The notes beneath the pieces were generated by a model. It did not search any database, had not been told where the DNA came from, and was given only the letters and a program-made list of their open reading frames with translations. Positions 25,972 to 35,300 of a DNA stretch of 64,000 nucleotides are shown here, one piece after another (position 1 is the stretch's first letter; every line of letters begins with the position of its first letter). The DNA is from Flagellimonas beolgyonensis (GTDB lineage: Bacteria > Bacteroidota > Bacteroidia > Flavobacteriales > Flavobacteriaceae), in the NCBI RefSeq assembly GCF_003992615.1, contig NZ_RZMY01000016.1:1-64000 (forward strand), given 5' to 3'. The translations under genes and the position numbers were made by a program.

Positions 25972-25999
25972 AAAAAAGGTCGTTTTAGTAAAACTTTCA

Positions 26000-26007
26000 C
26001 AAATTTA
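26000..26007 (-). promoter_or_regulatory. Candidate internal promoter before long subunit III
   Basis: The minus strand reads TAAATTTG (TAnnTTTG) in the 92-base gap between the two subunit III genes, about 28 bases before the ATG. The -33 element is not clear. Confidence 0.4.
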
Positions 26008-26063
26008 CATTTTTTGATGTATTCGAAAAGATAAACTTGAAGTAAAACCACTCCAAGCAAAAA

Positions 26064-26645
26064 TTATTTCACGAAATACATAAATAGAATTAAGTATACC
26101 CAAAGAAAATCCAAAAAATGCCAAAAAGTGGCACCCAGCTCCATCCCCAACATATTTTCCGGTGTATATTTTCCCCTAAACTGTTGCACCATTACCACCA
26201 ATAGTGAAATGAGTCCCGCCACCACGTGGGCAATGTGTACCGCTGCAATCAAGAATACATAGGACATTTTAATATTGCTCGTTGGTCCCGTAAAATAGTA
26301 GCCATTGGCCAACATTTGGGAGAAACCCACAAATTGTAAAACAATGAACGAAATGCCCAGCACCAAGGTCAAACCCAAAAACAAGGTGCCCAAGCGTTGA
26401 TTGCCCTTACTTACCGCTCTTTTGGCAATGACATAGGTAATACTGCTCAACACAATAATGGCCGTACTTACAAAAAAGGCATCGGGTAATTGCAGATCAC
26501 TGATCCAATCGTCGCGCTTGCTACTCACGATATAGGCACTGGTCCAACCAGCAAATCCCATGATCAAACTAACAATGCCAAACCAGAGCATCATTTTTTT
26601 GGCCCTGCGTAATTTTTCCTGTTCTGTTCCTTGGGTCAAATCCAT
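26064..26645 (-). CDS. Heme-copper oxidase subunit III, compact form
   Basis: A 193-residue subunit III with five predicted helices. It has the AHVVAGLISLL segment and the C-terminal ATFWHFLDFLWVYLILFMYFVK, which carries the family WHF-D--W signature. It starts one base after the ctaB stop codon, so the two genes are co-transcribed. Confidence 0.92.
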   Translation of the reverse strand: MDLTQGTEQEKLRRAKKMMLWFGIVSLIMGFAGWTSAYIVSSKRDDWISDLQLPDAFFVSTAIIVLSSITYVIAKRAVSKGNQRLGTLFLGLTLVLGISFIVLQFVGFSQMLANGYYFTGPTSNIKMSYVFLIAAVHIAHVVAGLISLLVVMVQQFRGKYTPENMLGMELGATFWHFLDFLWVYLILFMYFVK

Positions 26646-26646
26646 A

Positions 26647-27549
26647 TTAACTGATAAACTTATCTACAACATATATTATTTGAATCAAAGAGATGTAGGT
26701 TACACTGGCCAACATAAGCTTTCGCGCAGAACCGTTATCTCTTTTCTCGTACAATCTAAAAGCATAAAACAGCATTACCAACCCTGCCAAAAGCACAATG
26801 GCCGCTGCAGTAATGGACAACTGCAATCGTCCAGTAATACCAAAAACGGGTACAATGGATATAACGATCATCCAGAAGGTATAGAAAATGATCTGAATCG
26901 CCGTTCCTTTATCCTTGTTACCGGTAGGCAACATTTTAAAACCTGCCTTTTTATAATCCTCATCGAGCATCCATCCCAAAGCCCAAAAGTGAGGGAACTG
27001 CCAAAAAAATTGGATCATGAAGAGTGTTCCCGGCTCTATACCGAAATCGTCCGTTGCCGCTACCCAACCCAACATGAAGGGAATGGCACCGGGAAAGGCA
27101 CCTACAAATACCGACAATGGCGTCTTGGTCTTTAAGGGAGTGTACACACTTGTATACAAAAAAATGGAAAGTGCACCGAACATTGCGGTCTTTGGACTAA
27201 GTGCCAATAATGAAAGTACACCTAAAACTGTTAAGACGATGGCAATAGTGAGTGCGGTTTTTACCGACATCCTGCCAGATGGAATGGGCCTATTCTTGGT
27301 CCGTTTCATCAAAGCATCCAAGTCCTTTTCAATGATCTGGTTATAGGCGTTGGATGCACCAACCATGCAATAACCTCCAAAAGTCAACAACAAAAGGGAA
27401 ACCACACTGATCTGGTGAGCGCCCAAAAAATACCCTGCAATGGATGAAAACACCACACTAACGGCCAACTTGGCCTTGGTGATTTCCTTGAAATCGGAAT
27501 AAATCAAGGAAAGGGTATTGCTTTTAACGGAACCTACTGCAGATTTCAT
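26647..27549 (-). CDS. ctaB: Protoheme IX farnesyltransferase (heme O synthase)
   Basis: CtaB adds a farnesyl group to heme B to make heme O, the precursor of heme A for the oxidase. The 300-residue protein is a UbiA-family membrane enzyme with about nine helices. The first Asp-rich motif is in NAYNQIIEKDLDALMKRTKNRP and the second in LGWMLDEDYKKAGFKM. The frame is open to 27690, but that extension contains a terminator and the predicted promoter, so the ATG at 27549 (MKSAVGSV) is taken as the start. Confidence 0.95.
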   Translation of the reverse strand: MKSAVGSVKSNTLSLIYSDFKEITKAKLAVSVVFSSIAGYFLGAHQISVVSLLLLTFGGYCMVGASNAYNQIIEKDLDALMKRTKNRPIPSGRMSVKTALTIAIVLTVLGVLSLLALSPKTAMFGALSIFLYTSVYTPLKTKTPLSVFVGAFPGAIPFMLGWVAATDDFGIEPGTLFMIQFFWQFPHFWALGWMLDEDYKKAGFKMLPTGNKDKGTAIQIIFYTFWMIVISIVPVFGITGRLQLSITAAAIVLLAGLVMLFYAFRLYEKRDNGSARKLMLASVTYISLIQIIYVVDKFIS

Positions 27550-27569
27550 CCACTTACTTAATTGGCTGG

Positions 27570-27600
27570 CAAAGATAACGTCGGCCGTACTGTTATGCAA
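27570..27600 (-). promoter_or_regulatory. Promoter of the ctaB-subunit III operon
   Basis: On the minus strand TTG (27600-27598) is followed after 20 bases by TATCTTTG (27577-27570), a full match to both Bacteroidota elements. It lies 20 bases before the ctaB ATG and just past the tonB terminator, and settles the ctaB start. Confidence 0.65.
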
Positions 27601-27652
27601 CCAATGAATGTCTTTTATGATTGTTGGAGAAGGATTTAACGCTAGTGGCCAT

Positions 27653-27686
27653 AAAAAAAGCCCTGACGTTACCATCAGGGCTTTTT
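27653..27686 (-). terminator. Terminator after tonB
   Basis: Inverted repeat with AAAAAAGCCCTGA and TCAGGGCTTTTT arms and an 8-base loop, ending in a T-run on the minus strand about 30 bases after the tonB stop codon. Confidence 0.92.
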
Positions 27687-27717
27687 CCATTCCTGCCTCA
27701 GCAGAAACTTAAATCAT

Positions 27718-28422
27718 TTATTGCAATTTAAAGGTAATCGGAATACTGAAAGGTACCTTTACTGGTCTTCCTCTTTGCTTACCTGGAGTCATTTTAGGCA
27801 ATTTTGAAATAATTCGCATTGCTTCTGCTTCCAAGTTTTTATCCGGTCCACGCATTCTGATATCCCCGATGCTACCATCTTTCTGGATAACGAACACTAC
27901 GCTCACCCTACCTTGTACACCCATTTCTTGGGCGATTTCAGGGTAACGGAAGTTTTTACGGATGTGGTCCTGCATTTTTTCCTGAAAACATGCTTTTTTA
28001 TCCTTGGCGCTTTCACAACCTGGGAAAACGGGTACGTCTTCAATTACGGCAAAAGGCACTGAAATATCTTCTTCCACTTCCTCTACTTCCACTTCCTCGA
28101 TTTCAACCACTTCTTCTTCCTGGCTGGTTTCGGTGGATTCGATTACAGTTTCTTCCACTTCTTCCTCATCCTCTACAACCTCGATTACTTCGGGCGCTGC
28201 TGGTGGCGGTGGTGGCGGTGGAGTTTTGATCTGTTCCGTCATCGGTACTTCTTCATCCAACTGGTCTTCTACATTCAAGGCAATGTCATAATCATTGGCC
28301 TTATCGTATTTCTTCCACTCCATGGCACCGTAAACGACTCCCAAAACAGCAGCCAACCCGACTACAAAGTACAGGGTGCTGTTTCTCGCTACGTCTGCTT
28401 TTGGATTCTTCTTTAATTCCAT
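27718..28422 (-). CDS. TonB energy transducer
   Basis: A 234-residue TonB protein that couples proton motive force to outer-membrane transporters. It has an N-terminal helix (about 16-34), a proline block (KTPPPPPPPAAPEV, about 66-79), then a strongly acidic Glu/Val-rich linker (about 80-122) in place of the usual Lys-Pro spacer. The C-terminal TonB domain (about 125-234) includes FRYPEIAQEMGVQGRVSVVF and GRPVKVPFSIPITFKL. Two cysteines (PGCESAKDKKACF) may form a disulfide, as in many Bacteroidota TonBs. No exbB/exbD genes are adjacent. Confidence 0.94.
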   Translation of the reverse strand: MELKKNPKADVARNSTLYFVVGLAAVLGVVYGAMEWKKYDKANDYDIALNVEDQLDEEVPMTEQIKTPPPPPPPAAPEVIEVVEDEEEVEETVIESTETSQEEEVVEIEEVEVEEVEEDISVPFAVIEDVPVFPGCESAKDKKACFQEKMQDHIRKNFRYPEIAQEMGVQGRVSVVFVIQKDGSIGDIRMRGPDKNLEAEAMRIISKLPKMTPGKQRGRPVKVPFSIPITFKLQ

Positions 28423-28476
28423 CCTTTTCTAAATTTAGTGTTTGCTAATTTAATTATTAATTGGTTAAATAAACAA

Positions 28477-28884
28477 TTAAAATTTCCATTTTAACGGCTT
28501 TTCCTTAGAAAAAAGCCATCGAATCAGTCCTATTCCTGCGAATGCCCCCAATGAATTGGCCAAAGCATCGGCCCATTCGGCCATTCGGTCCGTGGTCAGT
28601 GTATATTGTAACACCTCAATAAGTATGCCGTAAGATATGGCCAGCACAACCGCTGATCTGGTGGCTTTGGCAATACCCATCTCCCCTTGGGTTCGTTCCC
28701 GGAACATCATTGTGCACAGTATGGCAAACATCAAATAAAATAAGAAATGTACTATTTTATCTGCGTAGGGAATGTTCCAGTTACCTTCATCGAGATCCAT
28801 CTGGGAGAAAGAAAATAAGCTGAGCATTGTGATGAACAGTACCCAGCTTATAAACAATAAGGTATATCCGTGTTTTTTAAGCAC
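28477..28884 (-). CDS. VanZ family membrane protein
   Basis: A 135-residue protein with four predicted membrane helices and the VanZ-like motifs DKIVHFLFYLMFA and EWADALANSLGAFAG. VanZ-family proteins are widespread and mostly uncharacterised; some give low-level teicoplanin resistance. The start overlaps the gcvH 3' end by eight bases, so it is co-transcribed with gcvH. That pairing is common in Flavobacteriaceae as far as I recall, with no known functional link. Confidence 0.88.
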   Translation of the reverse strand: MLKKHGYTLLFISWVLFITMLSLFSFSQMDLDEGNWNIPYADKIVHFLFYLMFAILCTMMFRERTQGEMGIAKATRSAVVLAISYGILIEVLQYTLTTDRMAEWADALANSLGAFAGIGLIRWLFSKEKPLKWKF

Positions 28885-29257
28885 CGATCAATGCCTTGTA
28901 ATCCGCATCGCTCAAAAGGTCTTCGACCTCGGCTGGATCACTTATTTTTATTTTGATCATCCACCCGTCGCCATAAGGATCGGTGTTTACTTTTTCGGGC
29001 TCGTCCTCCAGGGCTTCATTGAATTCTACAATTTCACCTGTCAATGGCAAGAAAAGATCGGAAACAGTCTTTACCGCTTCCACAGTGCCAAACACTTCTT
29101 CTTTGTCCAAGGTCTCATCCAAAGTTTCCACTTCAACGTACACGATATCCCCCAACTCACTTTGGGCAAAATCCGTGATGCCCACGGTTGCGATATCCCC
29201 ATCGATCTTCACCCACTCGTGGTCCTTGGTATACTTTAATTCTGATGGTATGTTCAT
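28877..29257 (-). CDS. gcvH: Glycine cleavage system H protein
   Basis: GcvH carries the lipoyl arm that shuttles the aminomethyl group between the P, T and L proteins during glycine breakdown. The 126-residue protein fits the family throughout: YTKDHEWVKIDG at the start, GDIVYVEVE, and the lipoylation site Lys63 in VEAVKTVSDL. The genes for P, T and L are not in this window. A well-matched promoter lies directly upstream. Confidence 0.96.
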   Translation of the reverse strand: MNIPSELKYTKDHEWVKIDGDIATVGITDFAQSELGDIVYVEVETLDETLDKEEVFGTVEAVKTVSDLFLPLTGEIVEFNEALEDEPEKVNTDPYGDGWMIKIKISDPAEVEDLLSDADYKALIGA

Positions 29258-29284
29258 TTTTATCGGTTTGAATTAGTCGATGGA

Positions 29285-29315
29285 CAAATGTAAAGGATTG
29301 CCCAAAGCTTTTCAA
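29285..29315 (-). promoter_or_regulatory. Promoter of gcvH
   Basis: On the minus strand TTG (29315-29313) and TACATTTG (29292-29285) are spaced by 20 bases. The box ends 27 bases before the gcvH ATG. It lies in the gap after the sprA stop codon. Confidence 0.65.
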
Positions 29316-29360
29316 ACAATCAGTCGAACAAAATGGAAGAAAAATACATGTAAACCTTTT

Positions 29361-32300
29361 CTAGTTCCCAAAATTGTAACGCAGGGTGAATCCACCATTG
29401 ATCGTTGTCTGAGGGAATGCAGTGGAAACAGCGAACTTGGAGAAGGAATGATCGTAGAAGAAAAGTGCGTTCAGGCTTTTGCTCAGGGCATAATCGGCCG
29501 TAAACTTGATCGACATCAATTTTTGCCCAGAAGTGATCTGGTTGTTGTCAATATCCAAGTTCCTTATGATGGTAATATTGTCCCGTAGTGAAAGGTCGGC
29601 CTTAAGGTTCAAATCGCCTTTCAATCGGGTCTTTTCTCCCCCAATGTTGGTCACGAACTTCACATCCTTGAAACGGTATCCAAGACCAAGGGTATATTGT
29701 TTGCCATTGATTTCGGTGAGCAGGTTGTTGTCAAAACTCAATGATAGTGTTCGATCGGTACGCACCTCGGCCAAGAAACTGAAGGAGTTGGTCATTTCGA
29801 AATCCACACGCATCAACGGATTGAACTCATCCGTCAGCACCACATTATTGATCAAGGTTTCGGGCAATACGTCGCCCGTTTCGGCATCAAATTGGGTATT
29901 TTGCTTTTCCAAATTGGTCTGAAACTGGTTGATGCTATATGCAGCACGATAGCCATGGGTCAACGAGAAGCGTTTGAACTTCTTTTTGAACCATTTGTTC
30001 TTCATCAACCCAGTGTACTTTATATTCCAGTTTGGGATCGGAATTTCCCTAAAGGCATCAAGGTTTACCCGATTCACATCCTGTCCGGTGTAAGCTGCAA
30101 AGAAGGCAGGCAGCAAAACTTCCTGCTGGGTTTTGCCGTACCGTTCCGGAAAACCGTCTTCATCCAAGGTACCTGGGTCTTGCCCCCTGTCCGAAACCAA
30201 TCGGTTGGCAATCGTGATCCTATTTTGCTTGAACTGTTCAAAGGTCTCCGAATCGAACTCATCACTTTTATTGAAAATGGTACCGATCATTACAGTGGAA
30301 ATACTAAAGTTCCCCATCTCGTTTACCAATCCGTCCTCAAAGTTGATCCATCGTTCGGGACTGTAATTTTCTTGGGACCTGCTGGTATATTGCCTGTTGG
30401 CGTTCAAATCAATGGTAATATCTTGCGTAGGCTGTGCCGTTGCCGTAACATCCAATTGTTTTCTAACATTCTGGATGTATTGCGCATTGTATTCAGGATA
30501 ATCGGTCAACCAACCGTTTCGTGCGGCTTCAAAACGAACATCGGCCTGACTTCCAAAAACAAATCCCAAGGTAGGTCTGGTGGTTCCAATAAATCCTATG
30601 GACTGGGTATACCCCGGCAACACGGTTCCGTTGTTCTCACTATAGTTCACGTTCAATCGTTTTACCATGGTCACCACATCCACCAAAGTATTGAATGCCT
30701 TACTTGTTTTACGTGGCCCATTATCCTCCTTATCAGTAGCCGGATTACCCGCTTTGTCCCGTCGAACAGGGGCTTGGTTGGCCACCACCTTGCCATCGCG
30801 TTTTTTCAACCCCAGAAAATCATAGAGTCGCTGCATGCTCATCGTGGCCGTTAGGTTATGGGTGTTGGCATTCTGTACAATATTGATGTTCTCCCCGGCC
30901 ACCTCAAGCAAGGCATCCCCACCACGTTGCCAATCAAAATTGCTGGTATAGGTGTACTGGGCGTTGATGAAATTCAGGAACGGAATCTTGCTGAATGGCA
31001 GTTCGTAGTTCAGCTCCATCTGTTGGGAATGTCGGTTGGGTTCGCCAATATCGAAGAAGCCGTCCCATAAATCCAACATTTGGTTGATGCCCGAATCGGG
31101 ATCATCATCCACATTGAAATAGTTCCGGACGATATTGTTGTTCGAAGCCGTCAAGTTCAATCGCAAGGATTTGGTGATACTGTAGTTCAAGGCATATTGC
31201 CAGTTGAACAGGTAGTTCCGTTGTTGCAACAAAGGCAATTGCAAGGTTTCCACGCCTGGCTCCAATACATCCCTAAAACGCTGTTGGTTGAAGGAACGGT
31301 TATAGTTGGCGTTGACCGAAAGACTGGTGGGCAACAAATTGAAGTTCATATCTTTTAGCCATTGCCAGTACCTTCCCGTGAACAAGGAATCCTTTTTGGC
31401 AAACGGTGCCACGGGTGCCGGTCTAAAGTTATGGTTGTACACCACTCCAGTGGTTACATTTTGATCACGAAGGTTCGCAATTTCAAAATCCCGGTGGTTG
31501 GTTTCATTATAGGAATAGTTGAACGTGAAGTTTTCAACATCGAAGAAGTTTTCCTCTGCTTCTTCACCCCTATTTTTACGAACCCCAATCAAGTTGATAC
31601 TGGTTCGTTTGGTATAATCCTCGGCCTGTTTTTTAATCGCCTCTGCTTCTTCGGCTGTGCCAGCAGCTGCAATTCGGTCGTCTAATTTTAAATCATCGTA
31701 CACGGGATCAAATTCCGGGGTGATCAAGGTTTCGGAAATACCATAGTTGAACGGCAATTGCAGATTCCATTTTTTGGGAAACAACTGGCCTACATTCACA
31801 TTGGTGACCACATCATACGAAATGGCATCTTCCCTTGATCGTTCGTTGGGTGTTTGGTCGATAGACCCGAATCCGGAGGTACTCTTGCTACCGGTTGCGG
31901 TAACATTGGCAAAATCGGCCATGTTGGCATCCAATGCCGCGATGGCGGCCCACCCCCCGTTGTTATCCAATCCGGCCAATCGAAGTTCGTTGAACCAAAC
32001 CTCGCCACGGGCAGGAACCACATCAATGTTCTTTACACCCACCATCATTCCACGAATGCTTCCCAATGAAGGGTTACCCCGAATTCCGATACGTAACCTG
32101 CCCAAGGTTCTGGGGGCAAATTCATCCACCGCCACGGCTTCACCATCAATAATTTCATAATAGTTGATGGTGTTCAGTGTCTGCTCGGCAATCCCTTTTG
32201 ATTTAACCTTGCTCAAATCGTTCAGCGCAATATCGATCTCGTTCACATCGGGCCAAACTTCCTCTGGACTTACCGCACCATAGGACGTGAACTGCAAAGG

Positions 32301-35300
32301 CAATTCGATTTGGTAGAAGTTCTCGGAAAAATCGGTTCCAATCCGAAGAAAACCGACCAATGGAGTGTCACTATCCGAATAATCCCCATTCAATATTTTT
32401 TCGGCGTGCATGAACATTTTCAATCGCTCATATTGGCGCACATCAATGTTCACATTTTTGAACACGGCCCTGGAATCCTGGGATTCCAAATTCTCCACCA
32501 CAAAGGAAAGCGACTGTTCGTTCTGACGGATAATGGTGTTGTTATTGTTCAATTGTTCCCTGACCACACCTGGAGGCAGCACATAAGGAATGGGCTGTCT
32601 ACCAAAGTTCTCTTCAATGTTCACCGTGTTCACGTCGGTAATCGTTCCATCGTCGGTCGGATCATTGTCCACATCGGGTTGTAGAGTGTTGGTATAGGTT
32701 CGCCAATCACCCCGTACCAAATCCAAGGTAGCAAAGCGCAACACCACATCATCCTGAAAACCGGTCAGGTACATCCGCATAAAACTGATGGACCTAAAAT
32801 CGGTAATGCCTCCTACTGCATCGGTGAAATCGCTCAACGGAATCTTGTACTGGATCCACCTTCTGTTCAATTGGGAGCCATTGGGCAAGGTTGGGGTCAA
32901 ACCTTCGCGGATATCGGTCACATACTTGTCGTTGATGGTGGTATTCGGCTTGATTTGAATGCGATATTCGTAGTAGCTGTTCACCGTGTTCATGGTCAAA
33001 TCCCTGTCGATATCCTCCACATCGGGAAGGGTGGTCGAACCACGGTTGGTATTGGTCACGGTTACCGGTGAGTTGCCCTGTGTATTGTTAAAATCGAGGT
33101 AGCGCTCCAAAATACTACCTTCCCTGTTCAAATAGTACTGGTAGTTGTCCAAAGCAGGATCTTCTGCCGGGCCGTTGTAAATGCTTTGTTCCGCGGTATC
33201 GTCCAAACCGTCCAGACCGGCATCTTGTAGGGTTCTGTTATTTTCATCTGCATCAAAGGCATAGACCAAGGACTGGGTAGATGGTACTTGTCCCCAAATT
33301 GTGGCACGAGGCACTTCGTTATTGGTGGTCGCTGGCAAACCGTTTTCGTATTGTTTACGCCCATCCTTCAAAATGTCCTCGGAAATATTTCCCAAGTTCA
33401 AGACCAGTTCCCCTGCATTGGCATCCGATGTCAATCCATCCACGTAGGGATCCAAGACCCAAAACTGCACGAACTCCACGTTGGACTGTTCAAAGTTGGT
33501 ACTGCTCAACGGCCGCATAATACCTGCCCATTTGCTATTCGGCGTTTCTGTTTCAAAACTTGGATTGGCATTGTAAGGCCCTTTTCGGTTGGGATAATAC
33601 ACAATGTCCAAGGTACTTTGCACTTGGGTTTGCCCTTGTGCTATGTCTGTTTCGGTAAACACCTCATCGATAAAGACCCTGCGTGTGGCGTTCGTTGAGA
33701 TATCATTGTCTGAAAGAGCGGCTGGACGCTGGTTGGTATAAAAAATGGGGTCGATGGTATACCAAGCCATTTTGGCCCGTTCGTATCCCACATCAATCCC
33801 TGTTCTATCTTGCAAAAATTCTACCGGTGGGCTTGCCAAGGTCCAACCTAAGGATGAACGTATATCAATCAAGGCCTGTGCGCCTTCAAAATCATCCAAG
33901 TATGTAGTTGTTTCCCCTTGAAAATCAGCATTTTTCGGTGAATTGGGCTTTAAAAATGCTACTTCGCCCCTCAAGGAAAGGTTGGAGGGCACATCGGTAT
34001 CGATATTGGGCAATTTGTTGGCCAAACGGGTAAGAAAGGGAATTTCGGTACTGAAATTACTGTTCAAACCAAAAATGGTATTGTTCACCGGTTCGATGCC
34101 ATAGTTGGATTTTTGGGTCAATGGTCGCTCATTCAAATTGAGAAAGGTACCTCCCAAAACAAAATTTTCATTGAATTGATGCTCCACATTTACCCCTGCA
34201 AATCGTCTTGTTTGTTGACCGAAAACCGCGTTGTTTTCCACCGAAATATTGATGGGCGTGTCGGACGCCGCCAAACTGGGATCCAAAATTTGCACGGTTC
34301 CTGCTGCATAGTTTACGGTATAGTCGATTCCTTCCTGTAATTGACGCCCTCCGGCGGTAACCCGAACCGAACCTCTTGGTACATTGAATGCATTGATCGG
34401 AATACCACTGTTTCCCTGTGATTTATATCGTCCCTTTAATTGAAACCGATTCTTTTCCGCGTTCTGCAACGAAGCTGCCTTAGTTTTGGCATACATGTTC
34501 CGGAACACATAGCGTCTTTGGTTGGCATTGTACCCTTGATCATTTTCCACATCGTACGTACCCCCACCCAAAAGCTCAAAAAGGTATTCCCCAAAGGGTT
34601 CCACCTTGGTAAAAATGATTCGCCCGGTTTGGGAGTCCACGGTTATGCCCTCGTAATAATCAAAGAAACCATCACCTCCTGGTTGAATATCGTTATAGGC
34701 GTTCAAGCGGTCCAAATTAAAGACCCGCAACAAAATCTGATCTTCCAACCCGTTGGGCCACCCTGCATTGGGATCTACTGGAGTAATGTAGTTACGGGGT
34801 GTTGGATCGGAATAGAGAATGTTCAGTTTAAAATCTTCCTGGCTCAACTGGTAAGCTCCCGTTGAGTAGATGTTCTTCATCATCAAATCCCAAATGGGAT
34901 CCTCCACATTGGTAATGTTGCTCTTCAGCAATTTTAAGATCAAGGTGTTGTTCTCGATTATGGGGTTTATGCCGCCAGAAACCGTGGTAGCATCGATACC
35001 ACCGTTGGCAAATTCCCCTACTTGGAACACCTGCCCGTCGTAGGTATACTGAAACGCCACACCCAATACTTCATCGTTGCTCAAACTTTGACTCAAGGAA
35101 ATGTAGCCCAGTTGGGAATCGAACTCATAGTCCCTGCCCACTTCCAACTTTCGGGCGTTTTCCAAAATGGCATAATCAAAACCTTGGTTCACAGGATATC
35201 CAGGAATATTGAAACCCGATTCTACGGTAGCAATATCTCGGATGGAAGCCGTTAAGGCACCGCCGCTGCCAATTTGATTGGGATCATAGGCATTGGCCGC

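Noticed and set aside
27550..27690. Upstream extension of ctaB
   Set aside because: Would include an intrinsic terminator and a full promoter match; the internal ATG at 27549 fits the family.
29892..30854. 320-codon open frame on the plus strand
   Set aside because: Antisense to sprA; long antisense frames are common there because of codon bias.
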